Origin: Undibacter mobilis
GTDB lineage: Bacteria > Pseudomonadota > Alphaproteobacteria > Rhizobiales > Xanthobacteraceae
Direction of reading: 5' to 3'
Assembly: GCF_003367195.1 (NCBI RefSeq)
Contig: NZ_QRGO01000001.1
Coordinates: 1,784,501-1,848,500, forward strand
DNA: 64,000 bases
Shown: one piece after another, positions 36,362-45,680 of the stretch
Numbering within the stretch: the first letter of the stretch is position 1
How the letters are laid out: each line of letters begins with the position of its first letter
Program-made: the position numbers and the translations under genes
The notes under the pieces: model-generated
Told to the model about the DNA's origin: nothing
The model's database searches: none
What the model saw: the letters and a program-made list of their open reading frames with translations, nothing else

Positions 36362-37056
36362 GATCGGCCGTATACCGGCACGATGCCGCCACGGGTGACG
36401 ACGTTATCGGGCGAGGCGAGGAACACGATCGTCGCTGCGACTTCCTCGACCTTCGGCCACTTGTCGAAAGCCGCCTTCGGCATCGCCTTGCGGTTGGCCG
36501 GCGTATCAATGATCGACGGCGCCACGGCGTTCACCAGGATACCCTCTTTCGCCACTTCCTCGGCCAATGAGATCGACAAGGTGGCAACGCCGGATTTGGC
36601 GATGGTGTAGGCGGTCATGCCAGCGCCAGCGCGGGGCTCCAGGGCGGGGCGGGCGGCGACATTGACGATGCGGCCACCGTTGCCCGTGGCTTTGATCGCT
36701 TTCACCGCCGCGCGACAGCACAGGAAGCAGGAAACGAGGTTGCCGTCGATCTGCTTCATCAGTGCGGCCTTGTCGGTATCCTCGACCGAGCCCGAAGCAA
36801 AGCCGCCGGCAATATGAACTGAGGCCCAGAGCTTGAGACCGTCGTAGAGCCCTTCGACCACGCTTTCGTTGGCGAGATCGCCGGCCGCGATCAGTCTGAC
36901 GTTCTTGTTGTCACGAAACGCGAAGCGCTGCGCTTCCGCCTCGTCGCGGTAGGGCACGATACATTGCGCGCCCTGACCGAGTAGCGCGCCCGCCACCGCA
37001 ACGCCGAGCGCGCCTGCGCCGCCGGTGACGAGGACGAGTTTATCGGTGAAGGTCAT
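36358..37056 (-). CDS. Short-chain dehydrogenase/reductase with atypical active site
   Basis: A 232-residue NAD(P)-dependent SDR. The cofactor motif TGGAGALG (residues 11-18) and the catalytic YxxxK (Y150, K154; AYTIAKSG) are present, but the usual serine after strand 5 is replaced: the stretch reads RIVNVAARPA (about 129-138). Loss of this serine is known in dihydropteridine-reductase-like SDRs. The ATG at 37056 is the family start; the longer frame runs into the upstream gene. It lies 39 bases after the amidotransferase gene. Substrate unknown. Confidence 0.85.
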   Translation of the reverse strand: MTFTDKLVLVTGGAGALGVAVAGALLGQGAQCIVPYRDEAEAQRFAFRDNKNVRLIAAGDLANESVVEGLYDGLKLWASVHIAGGFASGSVEDTDKAALMKQIDGNLVSCFLCCRAAVKAIKATGNGGRIVNVAARPALEPRAGAGMTAYTIAKSGVATLSISLAEEVAKEGILVNAVAPSIIDTPANRKAMPKAAFDKWPKVEEVAATIVFLASPDNVVTRGGIVPVYGRS

Positions 37057-37094
37057 GGCGCAGCCTCTCTCCGCCCTGTCGGGCCTCGCGGCGA

Positions 37095-37961
37095 CTACCC
37101 GCGTCCGCGCTTCACGCGCATCGGCAGTACCTGATATTCGAGCCAGTTCGCGATCTCGCTGACGCGCCGTTTCTTGTCGAGCACGTTCAGGCTGATGCCG
37201 TGCCGCCAGGCCAGCCGTTTGCACGCGGGATCGAGGTCGAGTGCTTCGAGATCATGAGCGAATTCGCTGAGATCAGCTTCGCCGGCAAAGAATCCTTCGC
37301 CGATCAGCCGCGTGCCAATGCGGCGCACGATGATAGCCAATTCCTTGAGCGGATATTCGGGATGATACTGCACGCCCCACGCGGTTGAACCCGGCGTGCG
37401 GATTTCCACGGCCTGCACCTTGGAGACGGCGTTGCTGGCGAGGAGGACGGCGCCGTCGGGCAAGGTGACGACTTCGTCCAGGTGAACCGTGGGCGCGTTG
37501 AAGACATCCATCTTGCCCGCATACATCGGGTGCTTGCGGCCTTCCTCGGTGAGACGAATGCCGCGGCCGAAACCGATCTCACGGCCGTTCGGGTTCTTGC
37601 GGACGACGCCGCCCGCTGCGGTGGTGATGATCTGAAGGCCCCAGCACGAACCGAACACCGGAGTTCCGGTTTTCAACGCCTCGCGAACCAGGTCGATCTG
37701 CCGGGTGACCTCGTCGCCGCCGCCATAGACGTGCAGCCCGGAGCCCGTGATGGCGATGCCGTCATATCCCTCCAGAGACTGCCCGGATGGCAGTCCGGCC
37801 GTCACGTCGGCCGGATAGCAAATGTCCACCTCGGCGACCGGCAGCAACTCGCGCAGCAGGTTGGCGTAGCCCCGGCTGGCTTCGGTGCCGCCGAACGACA
37901 CATGTTCGGCCATGGTGGCGGGGTTATTGCCTTCGATAACGAGCAGGCGGGGGGTGGGCAT
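37095..37961 (-). CDS. Class I glutamine amidotransferase-like protein
   Basis: A 288-residue protein with the class I GATase triad: nucleophile C106 (PVFGSCWGLQ), H200 and E202 (WGVQYHPEYP). It resembles stand-alone GMP-synthase-like amidotransferases that act as gamma-glutamyl or peptide hydrolases. A C-terminal extension of about 70 residues (from about 218) is helical and unrecognised. It begins an operon with the SDR gene and is divergent from glpD. Confidence 0.88.
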   Translation of the reverse strand: MPTPRLLVIEGNNPATMAEHVSFGGTEASRGYANLLRELLPVAEVDICYPADVTAGLPSGQSLEGYDGIAITGSGLHVYGGGDEVTRQIDLVREALKTGTPVFGSCWGLQIITTAAGGVVRKNPNGREIGFGRGIRLTEEGRKHPMYAGKMDVFNAPTVHLDEVVTLPDGAVLLASNAVSKVQAVEIRTPGSTAWGVQYHPEYPLKELAIIVRRIGTRLIGEGFFAGEADLSEFAHDLEALDLDPACKRLAWRHGISLNVLDKKRRVSEIANWLEYQVLPMRVKRGRG

Positions 37962-38166
37962 GGAAACCTTGGAAGGGCGAAAGTGACGTCAAACAGTAAC
38001 AACAGAAGAGATATGTCGAAGCGAAGGCAGAGGCAAAGGCATTTGGCGTCCAGTGGCCGGTTTTTGTGGTTTTAAGTCACGTTAACGCGGCTTGCCTAGA
38101 TTGGTGTCGGGCGAACAGCCCCTGATCGCCGTCTCCCAGGATCGGCGGACGAACCGGAAGAAAGCA

Positions 38167-39699
38167 ATGGCCAAGACCTCCCAGGCCGGGCCGGAAACGG
38201 CCGATTTCGACCTCGCCATCATCGGCGGTGGTATCAATGGCGCGGGCCTTGCCCGCGACGCCGCCGGCCGGGGTTTGAAGGTGCTGCTGGTCGAAATGAA
38301 CGATCTGGCCGCCGGCACGTCGTCGGCCTCCTCCAAGCTCATCCACGGCGGCCTGCGTTATCTGGAGCACCGCGCCTTCCGGCTGGTGCGCGAGGCGCTG
38401 TCCGAACGCGAGGTGTTGCTCGGCATCGCGCCCCACGTCGTCCGGCCGATGCGTTTCGTGCTGCCGCCGGCGCTGGGCCAGCGTTCGCCGCTGCTGCTGC
38501 GTTTCGGTCTTTGGCTTTACGACGTGCTCGGCGCGCGCAAGCTGTTGCCGCCGTCACGGACAATCGACCTCACGCACAACGTCGTCGGCCAGCCGCTCAA
38601 GCGGGCGTTCCGCTACGCCTTCGAATATTCCGACTGCTGGGTCGATGACAGCCGGCTGGTTGTGCTCAACGCGCTCGACGCTGCCGCGCGCGGCGCCACG
38701 ATCCGCACCCGAACGCGCTGCGTGCGCGCCGACCGTCGCGGCGGCCTGTGGGAGTTGGTGTTGCACGATCACGGCCGTCGCGACACCGCGACCGCGAAGG
38801 TGTTGGTCAATGCCGCTGGCCCGTGGATCGGCGAGGTCGCCGAGAACGTGCTGCGCAAGAAACTCACGGCGCGCCTGCGCCTGATCAAGGGCAGCCACAT
38901 CGTGGTGCGCAAGCTGTTCGACCACGACAGCGGCTACATCTTTCAGGCGCCGGACAAGCGAGTCGTCTTCGCCTTACCGTTCGCCGGTGAATTTACGCTG
39001 ATTGGCACCACCGATGAGAATTTCGTTGGTGACCTCAATTCGCCCGCGCCGAGTGCCGACGAAATTCTTTATCTCTGCGACGTCGTCAATCGCTACTTCC
39101 GCCATCCGGTGACACCCGATGAACTTGCCTGGTCGTTCTCAGGCGTGCGCGCGCTTTACGACGACGGCAAGGGCAGGCCCGAAGACGTCACGCGCGACTA
39201 TCATCTCGAATTGGAGGCACCGCGCAACGAAGCGCCGTTGCTCACCATTTACGGTGGCAAAATCACGACCTATCGCCGTCTGGCCGAAGCGGCGATGGTG
39301 AAGCTCGGCCGCATTTTCCCAGGCCATGCACCATGGACGGCCCGCGCAAAGCTCCCCGGCGGCGAATTCGAGCAGGCGAATTGGAAAGAGGTGCTCGCCG
39401 AGATGCAAACCCGGTGGCCGTTCCTGCCGGAGGCGATGGCGCGGCGTATCCTGCGTGCCTACGGCCTGCGCGCCGAACGTTTCCTCGGCGACGCCGAAAG
39501 CCTCGAAGCGCTGGGTCCCATCCTGACCGGAGATCTGACCGCCGCCGAAATTCGCTATCTGGTCGAGAACGAATGGGCCGAGTCCGCCGAGGACATCCTC
39601 TGGCGCCGCGGCAAGTTGGGGCTGACTGCCACGGCCGATGAGCGCGAGGCTATCGATCGGCTGATCGGCGTGCTGCGCCAAGCGGCAGATCAGGGTTAG
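38167..39699 (+). CDS. glpD: Glycerol-3-phosphate dehydrogenase (GlpD)
   Basis: A 510-residue FAD-dependent membrane-associated dehydrogenase oxidising glycerol-3-phosphate to dihydroxyacetone phosphate with electrons to quinone. The FAD motif (DLAIIGGGINGAGLARDAAGRG), family motif (SSKLIHGGLRYLEH) and C-terminal DAO_C domain are clear. ATG at 38167, with GGAAG upstream, is the family start; the open frame upstream is not coding. Downstream come a receiver-domain gene and glpK, all on the same strand. Confidence 0.95.
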   Translation: MAKTSQAGPETADFDLAIIGGGINGAGLARDAAGRGLKVLLVEMNDLAAGTSSASSKLIHGGLRYLEHRAFRLVREALSEREVLLGIAPHVVRPMRFVLPPALGQRSPLLLRFGLWLYDVLGARKLLPPSRTIDLTHNVVGQPLKRAFRYAFEYSDCWVDDSRLVVLNALDAAARGATIRTRTRCVRADRRGGLWELVLHDHGRRDTATAKVLVNAAGPWIGEVAENVLRKKLTARLRLIKGSHIVVRKLFDHDSGYIFQAPDKRVVFALPFAGEFTLIGTTDENFVGDLNSPAPSADEILYLCDVVNRYFRHPVTPDELAWSFSGVRALYDDGKGRPEDVTRDYHLELEAPRNEAPLLTIYGGKITTYRRLAEAAMVKLGRIFPGHAPWTARAKLPGGEFEQANWKEVLAEMQTRWPFLPEAMARRILRAYGLRAERFLGDAESLEALGPILTGDLTAAEIRYLVENEWAESAEDILWRRGKLGLTATADEREAIDRLIGVLRQAADQG

Positions 39700-39804
39700 C
39701 AGACCGTTACCGGTGTCGATGCAATTGGGTTGACGAAATTCACCTCATATCGACGGGCCCATGATCTAATGCGCTGGTGACGACGCCGTTATCGGGGCCG
39801 CCAA

Positions 39805-40323
39805 ATGCAATATGATTCACGGGAACTGGAACGCCGCCTTGAGAAGCTGAAGGTGCTGGTCGTGGACGACGAGCCCTTCATGCGCAAAGTCGTGCGGACG
39901 CTGCTGACCGGCATGGGCGTGCGCACCATCATGGAGGCGCACGATGGCCTGCATGGTCTTGATGCCATTCGTCGAGAACAGCCCGACGTCGTAATCCTTG
40001 ACTGGAACATGCCCGGCCTCGATGGTCCGGCTTTCGTGCGCATGGTGCGTTCGCCGCAGACCTTCCCGATGCCGGATATTCCGATCATCATGCTGACCGG
40101 GCACGGTGAGCGCGCGAAGGTGATCGAGGCGGTCGAGATCGGCGTCAACGAATTCCTGCTCAAGCCGGTTTCGACCAAGGCGCTGCGCGACCGCATGGCC
40201 GCCGTGCTGCTCAACCCGCGCCCGAACATCCGCTCCGGCCAGTATTACGGCCCGGCACCGCGCAGGCTGGTCGATATTTATCGCGACGAAGACGACAGCA
40301 AGACGCTGATTTATCTGAACTGA
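39805..40323 (+). CDS. Single-domain (CheY-like) response regulator between glpD and glpK
   Basis: A 172-residue protein: short N-terminal helix (DSRELERRLEKLK), then a receiver domain with acidic pocket (VVDDEPFMRKVV), phosphoacceptor aspartate (VVILDWNMPG, about residue 65), threonine (IIMLTGH) and lysine (LLKPVS). About 40 C-terminal residues (RPNIRSGQYYGPAPRRLVDIY) form a conserved tail without a DNA-binding domain. No kinase gene is adjacent. It starts 105 bases after glpD and ends 42 bases before glpK. Such stand-alone receivers usually act through protein contact or phosphorelay. Confidence 0.85.
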   Translation: MQYDSRELERRLEKLKVLVVDDEPFMRKVVRTLLTGMGVRTIMEAHDGLHGLDAIRREQPDVVILDWNMPGLDGPAFVRMVRSPQTFPMPDIPIIMLTGHGERAKVIEAVEIGVNEFLLKPVSTKALRDRMAAVLLNPRPNIRSGQYYGPAPRRLVDIYRDEDDSKTLIYLN

Positions 40324-40365
40324 TCCAGGCTTTTCATTTCGCCTGCGAAGCCTTAGCCTCACTGT

Positions 40366-41880
40366 ATGGGTGCGGCCGGGGCGCAACTGTCATATCTCGT
40401 TGCCATCGATCAGGGCACAACGTCGACGCGCGCCATCGTGTTCGATGCGGCGCTGAAGCCGCTTGCGCTGGCGCAGCGGGAGCTACCGCAGATCTTCCCG
40501 GCGCCGGGCTGGGTCGAGCACGACCCCGAAGAGATCTGGTCCGCCACGGTCGCGGTGGTGCGCGACGCGATCGCCAAGGCCGGCCTGGCACCGCAACACA
40601 TCGCCGGCATCGGCATCACCAATCAACGCGAAACGACGGTCGTCTGGGATCGTGCGACCGGCAGGCCGATCCACAATGCCATCGTTTGGCAGGATCGCCG
40701 CACCGCATCGTTTTGTGACGGCCTGCGCGCCGGCGGTCACGAGCAGGAGATTGCGGCCAAGACCGGTCTGATCGTCGACCCCTACTTTTCCGCCAGCAAG
40801 ATCGGCTGGCTGCTCGATCACATCGACGGTGCGCGCACCAAAGCGGAGAACGGCGCGCTCGCTTTCGGCACCATTGACAGCTTTCTGTTGTGGCGCCTGA
40901 CCGGCGGCAAAGTTCACGCGACGGATGCCAGCAACGCGGCCCGCACCAGCCTGCTCAACATTGCGAGCGGTGAGTGGGACGGTGATCTTTGCCGTCTGTT
41001 CGGCGTGCCGATGGCAATGTTGCCGCAAGTGCGCGATTGCGCCGGCTCATTCGGCGTCACCATGCCCGATCTGTTCGGCGCAGCGATTCCGATTCTCGGC
41101 ATGGCGGGCGATCAGCAGGCAGCAACGGTGGGGCAGGGCTGCTTCAAGCCCGGCATGATGAAATCGACTTACGGCACAGGCTGCTTCATGCTGCTAAACA
41201 CCGGCGCCGAACGCGTCATTTCACGCAACCGTTTGCTCTCGACCATCGCCTACCAACTCGATGGTAAGCGCACTTACGCACTTGAAGGCGCCATCTTCAT
41301 TGCTGGCGCTGCGGTGCAGTGGCTACGCGACGGCCTCAAGATTATCGCCAAATCGTCCGATGTCGGTGCGCTCGCGGCCAAGGCCGACCCGGCGGAAGAG
41401 GTCTATCTGGTGCCGGCTTTTGTGGGACTGGGCGCGCCCTATTGGGACGCGCAGGCGCGCGGCGCCGTCTACGGGCTGACGCGCAGTTCCGGTGGCGCCG
41501 AGATCGCGCGCGCTGCGCTCGATGCAGTGGGCTATCAGACGCGCGATCTGATCGAAGCCATGCATGCCGACTGGCCGGCGTCTCGCGACACCACAACGGT
41601 GCTGCGCGTCGATGGCGGCATGACGGCGAGCGACCCCTGCATGCAGTTTCTGGCTGACATTCTTGCCGCGCCGGTCGATCGGCCGGTGGTCATGGAAACC
41701 ACGGCACTGGGCGCGGCCTATCTTGCCGGCCGTGCCGCCGGACTATGCCCCGATCTCGACGGTTTCGCGGCACAATGGCGGCTCGATAAGCGCTTCACGC
41801 CGCACATGGATGTGGCCACGCGCGAGATGAAATATGCCGGCTGGAAGGACGCTATCCGCCGGACGTTGACGCTGCGTTGA
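40366..41880 (+). CDS. glpK: Glycerol kinase (GlpK)
   Basis: A 504-residue FGGY-family kinase phosphorylating glycerol. N-terminal ATP site ([17 protein letters not shown]), FGGY signature-like stretch ([18 protein letters not shown]) and the C-terminal nucleotide-binding motif ([20 protein letters not shown]) match GlpK; glycerol contact regions such as [16 protein letters not shown] are intact. Start ATG 40366. It pairs functionally with glpD, though no glycerol facilitator or glpR is visible. Confidence 0.95.
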   Translation: MGAAGAQLSYLVAIDQGTTSTRAIVFDAALKPLALAQRELPQIFPAPGWVEHDPEEIWSATVAVVRDAIAKAGLAPQHIAGIGITNQRETTVVWDRATGRPIHNAIVWQDRRTASFCDGLRAGGHEQEIAAKTGLIVDPYFSASKIGWLLDHIDGARTKAENGALAFGTIDSFLLWRLTGGKVHATDASNAARTSLLNIASGEWDGDLCRLFGVPMAMLPQVRDCAGSFGVTMPDLFGAAIPILGMAGDQQAATVGQGCFKPGMMKSTYGTGCFMLLNTGAERVISRNRLLSTIAYQLDGKRTYALEGAIFIAGAAVQWLRDGLKIIAKSSDVGALAAKADPAEEVYLVPAFVGLGAPYWDAQARGAVYGLTRSSGGAEIARAALDAVGYQTRDLIEAMHADWPASRDTTTVLRVDGGMTASDPCMQFLADILAAPVDRPVVMETTALGAAYLAGRAAGLCPDLDGFAAQWRLDKRFTPHMDVATREMKYAGWKDAIRRTLTLR

Positions 41881-41888
41881 ACGTCGGA

Positions 41889-43814
41889 TCAGGGTTTCGG
41901 TTCGGCGGGAGCATTTTCGGCCGCGGGCTGGACGCCGCCTCCGGTTAACCGCTCGATGGCAGAGCGTACGGTATCGCGGGCGTTGCGTTCGCGCACAGCA
42001 TTAAGCAGCGGCGCCGCCGCGCCCGAGCGGCGGATAAGCGCCTCGGCGTCGGGCAGCATGATCGGATCGTCCCACGAGCCCTGCACCACGAAGGGCAGGC
42101 CGAAGGGTTGCGAGCCTGCGCGGCTCGCCACCGCCAATGCGGCGGTGCCCTTAAGGTCGAGTTCTCGATCCGGGATCGACGCGGTACCGGCGAGTATGAG
42201 CCGCACCGCCGCGCTTTCGACTTTCATATCCTGCACGTCGACCGTGCCCTGCGCGATGCGCAGCATGATGTCGATCCTGTCATAGGGCGTGCGGCCGGTG
42301 CGGAATTCGCCACCGCCTGACAGAGGCCGTCGCTCGAGACGCTTGAGCAACTGCTCGACATTGATGCCGGCGATGGCGCCGTCTCGGCCCGTGAGTGTCG
42401 CCGTGCCGGCGAGTGTGCGCGTCATCGCCAGGACGCTTTCGCCGGCGCCGTCAAGCGCCATGGACATGGTGCCTTTGCCTTCGAGACGCTTCAGGCCGAA
42501 GAGTTGGCCGAGGCAGGACTCCAGATCGACATCGGCGAATTGCAGTTGCGATTTGAAGTCGACGCCGGTGCTGGAATTGTTCAGCGCCAGCGATCCTTTG
42601 ATAACGCCACCGTAAGCCAGAGCCTCGCCGATCGAAACCGTGAGCTTGCCGGAGCGCAGATTGGCGCCGATCGCGGTGCGGCCGATTTTGGCGCTGCCCA
42701 TGATAACGTTTGCGGCCGAGAGCCGAAGATCGAAATCGAGGCCGTTGAGTCCGTCCGGCGTCAACTGCGCATCGTTCCAGGCGCGCTGGTTCGCGGTCGA
42801 GAGGCGGATCGTGGAAATGTAAGGCGTCAGATCGAGCGTGTCGGCGGCGAGGGTGCCTTGCAGCGATTGCCGGCCTTCACTGGAGAAGGAAAGCACGCCT
42901 TCGGCGCTGTTGCCGTCGAGTTCGACGTTGACGCTGGACAGGCTGACGGAGTCGGCCAGGACCGTGGTCTGGGCCTTGATGGCGAAGCGGCCGAAGCCGC
43001 CGCCCGGCAGAGGCTCATGTCCGGCCCAGGTCATGGCGCGCCGAAACGAAGCGGCATCGGCGGCGAGCGTACCCTCGACCTTGATCGTCGGTTTGACGCT
43101 GAATGCGCCTTCGAATGCGACCTTCATCGGCGCGCCACTCAGGCGCAGCTTGATGCCGCTGCGGTTGCCGGCCAGTGCCGCGGCGAAATCGGCCAGCGCT
43201 ATGCTCGCGTCGATCTTCTCGCCGTGCCAGACGAAGTGGCCGGTGGCGCCAAAACTTTTGGAGATCGACGGCCAGGCGAGCGAAAGATCGACTGCGTAAA
43301 GTGTCTCGACCGAACGGCCTTCGTCCTTGCGCAGCAAGACGGTGCCGTCGTCGATGCGCATTTCGGAAAAGCCGGCGACGCTGTGATTGGCACGAGGCTT
43401 CTGCGCCTTGACCAGCGCATCGATCAATGCCGACCAGTTCGATCCGCCGTCGCGCTCGAAGTCGATGGCGATGGTCGGCTTCTCCAGCGAAACATCGGCG
43501 ATCTCGACCTTGCCGATCAGCAAGGGGAAAAAGCGCAGCCGCGCGGTCAGCCGTTCGGCGGTGAGCGCCGGGCGCTTCGGGTCGCCCAGGACTACATCGG
43601 AAAAACTGACGCTGCCCTTTGGGAACAGGCTGACGCTGACCTTGCCGCCAAGCTGCGGGTCTAGTCCGGTCGCGGCACGGATGCGGTTGAGAACTTCGGT
43701 GCGGACGGTGTCGGGGGAAATCAGGTAGCCCGCGGTCGTCAACACGCCAGCCGTTATCGCGCCGACGGCGATCAGCACGAATCCCAAGCGTCGAATGCCA
43801 GCAAAAGCCGTCAA
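41889..43814 (-). CDS. AsmA family envelope protein
   Basis: A 641-residue protein with one N-terminal membrane anchor (LGFVLIAVGAITAGVLTTAGYL) and a long, mostly beta-rich periplasmic part typical of AsmA: VSVSLFPKGSVSFSDVVLGDP near residue 60 and the C-terminal AsmA_2 region (MKVESAAVRLILAGTASIPDRELDLKG is the sort of repeat seen). AsmA-like proteins act in envelope lipid homeostasis. Convergent with glpK (8 bases between stops) and downstream of the iron permease gene. Confidence 0.85.
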   Translation of the reverse strand: MTAFAGIRRLGFVLIAVGAITAGVLTTAGYLISPDTVRTEVLNRIRAATGLDPQLGGKVSVSLFPKGSVSFSDVVLGDPKRPALTAERLTARLRFFPLLIGKVEIADVSLEKPTIAIDFERDGGSNWSALIDALVKAQKPRANHSVAGFSEMRIDDGTVLLRKDEGRSVETLYAVDLSLAWPSISKSFGATGHFVWHGEKIDASIALADFAAALAGNRSGIKLRLSGAPMKVAFEGAFSVKPTIKVEGTLAADAASFRRAMTWAGHEPLPGGGFGRFAIKAQTTVLADSVSLSSVNVELDGNSAEGVLSFSSEGRQSLQGTLAADTLDLTPYISTIRLSTANQRAWNDAQLTPDGLNGLDFDLRLSAANVIMGSAKIGRTAIGANLRSGKLTVSIGEALAYGGVIKGSLALNNSSTGVDFKSQLQFADVDLESCLGQLFGLKRLEGKGTMSMALDGAGESVLAMTRTLAGTATLTGRDGAIAGINVEQLLKRLERRPLSGGGEFRTGRTPYDRIDIMLRIAQGTVDVQDMKVESAAVRLILAGTASIPDRELDLKGTAALAVASRAGSQPFGLPFVVQGSWDDPIMLPDAEALIRRSGAAAPLLNAVRERNARDTVRSAIERLTGGGVQPAAENAPAEPKP

Positions 43815-43966
43815 AGTGAGTTGTTCCGAATGGGTCGAGCCAGTGGGGCCGGTGGTGGCCGGAGGAATATACCATTGGCCCAGTCAGCGCCAACCTGAGC
43901 GGTCCGTGTGACGCTTTCATGGCCGGCAAAGCCTGGCGGCCCGCCCTCGATCAGCCACCCGGGCCG

Positions 43967-45655
43967 CTACCGCCGCGTCTCGCGGGCGTCCGGCAGCCGC
44001 ATGAGCAGGATGACCGGGGGAATGCCGGCCAGCACGATGAGCAGGGCGGCCAGCGCACCGTCCTCGAAATTGCCGCGGGTGGCGTACTGGTAGATCGAGG
44101 TCGCCAGCGTCTCGACATTGAGCGGCCGCATCAGGAGCGTCATCGGCAGTTCCTTGAGGCAATCGACGAAAACAAGGAGCGCCGCGCCGGTCAGCGCCGG
44201 TGTCAGCAGCGGCAGGTGGATATGACGTAGCAGCGGACCAATGCCGGCGCCTTCGAGCCGCGCGCTTTCGTCGAACTCGTGCGGCATTTGGGCGAGGCCC
44301 GCCTGGACGACGCCGATGGCGATCGAGGCAAAGCGCGCCGTGTAGGCGACGATCAGCGCAAAGCTGGAACCGGCCAGCACCAGGCCGACATGGGTGCCGG
44401 AGAGCTTTCCGCTCAGCCAGTTGAGCATCTCGTCGCCCGCGACCAGCGGCGACATCAGGCCGAGTGCGAGCACTGTGCCCGGCACCGCGTAGCCCATGCT
44501 GGCGAGCGCCAGCAGAGGCCGTGCCGCTCTGACCGGCGCCAGCCGCAGCGGGATAGCGGCGGCGATGCCGACAGCGAGCACGACCGCGGTTGCGACGGCG
44601 GCCAGCGCCACGGTCGTCATGAGCGCGGTGAACAGCGACGGATCGATGCCGAGGATCAGGCCGCGCATGATCGCTTCGCGCAACAGATAGCCGCCGGGAA
44701 TAACGAAGCCGAACAGGACCGGGATGACGCAGACGCAGGCCGCGATCCAACCCGCGCGCCCCGTCAGTGGCAGCCGGCGCGTTACGGCGCCATCCTGCAC
44801 GTCGCTCTCCACCGACTGTCCGCGCCGGCCGGTGCGTTCCAGCACGATCAGCAGCGTCACCACCGCAAGGAGTGCCAGCGCGATCTGGGCCGCGCCGCCC
44901 AAACTGCCGCGGTTGAGCCAGGTGGTGAAGATCGACAAGGTCAGCGTCTGCACGCCGAGATATTCAGCGGCGCCGATGTCGTTAAGCGCCTCGAGCAAGG
45001 CCAGCGCCAGACCCACCGCGATCGCGGGCCGCGCCAGCGGCAGCGAGACGTAACGGAAGGTCTGCCATAAGGTGGCGCCCATCGTACGGGCCGCGTCGGC
45101 AAAGCTGGCGCTCTGCGTTTTGAACAGCGCGCGTGCGGTCAGATAGACGTAAGGGTAGACGACGATGCCGACGATCAGGATGGCGCCGGGCAGTGAACGC
45201 ACCGGCGGAAACCAGTACTCGGCGCCGGTCTTGAATCCGAATATCGCGCGCAGCGCACTCTGCACCGGGCCGGCGGCGTCGAGGAGATCGGCGTACACAT
45301 AAGCCGCGATGTAGGTCGGAATGGCGAGCGGCAGCGGCAGCAGCCATTCCAGCACTTTGCGGCCGGGAAACTCGAAACCGGCAACCAGGAAGGCGGGCGC
45401 GATGCCGGTCAGGGCGGTCACGGCAGCGACGCCGGCCAGCAGCAGCGCAGTCTGCACGACGGCGTGCGGCAGGACATAGGCGATCAGGTGGGGCCAAAGC
45501 TCGGCGTCGCCGGCCACGGCCAGACGCATCAGGCTTGCCAGCGGCAGCGCGATCAGCGCGGCGGCGGCGAGCGCAATGGTCAGGCTCGCAATTCGGTCTG
45601 CCGGTAAACGGCCAGCGGCCCCGCGCAAGGCGGGGCCGCCGGTGACGGAGTACAT
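43967..45655 (-). CDS. Ferric iron ABC transporter permease (FbpB-like, two-domain)
   Basis: A 562-residue inner-membrane permease made of two fused permease halves, about twelve membrane segments. Each half has an EAA loop: ADAARTMGATLWQTFRYVSL (first half) and DESARLEGAGIGPLLRHIHL (second). This matches FbpB/SfuB/FutB-type iron(III) permeases. ATG 45655 is chosen over 45706, which would extend further into the binding-protein gene; the start lies 25 bases after that gene ends. No ATPase gene follows. Confidence 0.9.
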   Translation of the reverse strand: MYSVTGGPALRGAAGRLPADRIASLTIALAAAALIALPLASLMRLAVAGDAELWPHLIAYVLPHAVVQTALLLAGVAAVTALTGIAPAFLVAGFEFPGRKVLEWLLPLPLAIPTYIAAYVYADLLDAAGPVQSALRAIFGFKTGAEYWFPPVRSLPGAILIVGIVVYPYVYLTARALFKTQSASFADAARTMGATLWQTFRYVSLPLARPAIAVGLALALLEALNDIGAAEYLGVQTLTLSIFTTWLNRGSLGGAAQIALALLAVVTLLIVLERTGRRGQSVESDVQDGAVTRRLPLTGRAGWIAACVCVIPVLFGFVIPGGYLLREAIMRGLILGIDPSLFTALMTTVALAAVATAVVLAVGIAAAIPLRLAPVRAARPLLALASMGYAVPGTVLALGLMSPLVAGDEMLNWLSGKLSGTHVGLVLAGSSFALIVAYTARFASIAIGVVQAGLAQMPHEFDESARLEGAGIGPLLRHIHLPLLTPALTGAALLVFVDCLKELPMTLLMRPLNVETLATSIYQYATRGNFEDGALAALLIVLAGIPPVILLMRLPDARETRR

Positions 45656-45680
45656 AATGGTCGAGGGCCTCGAAACTGAC

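Noticed and set aside
38092..38166. Upstream extension of glpD
   Set aside because: The conserved protein starts at 38167 with a proper ribosome-binding site; the extension has no family counterpart.
42504..43664. 386-codon plus-strand frame opposite the AsmA-like gene
   Set aside because: Shadow frame without a domain; the minus-strand gene has a membrane anchor and family motifs.
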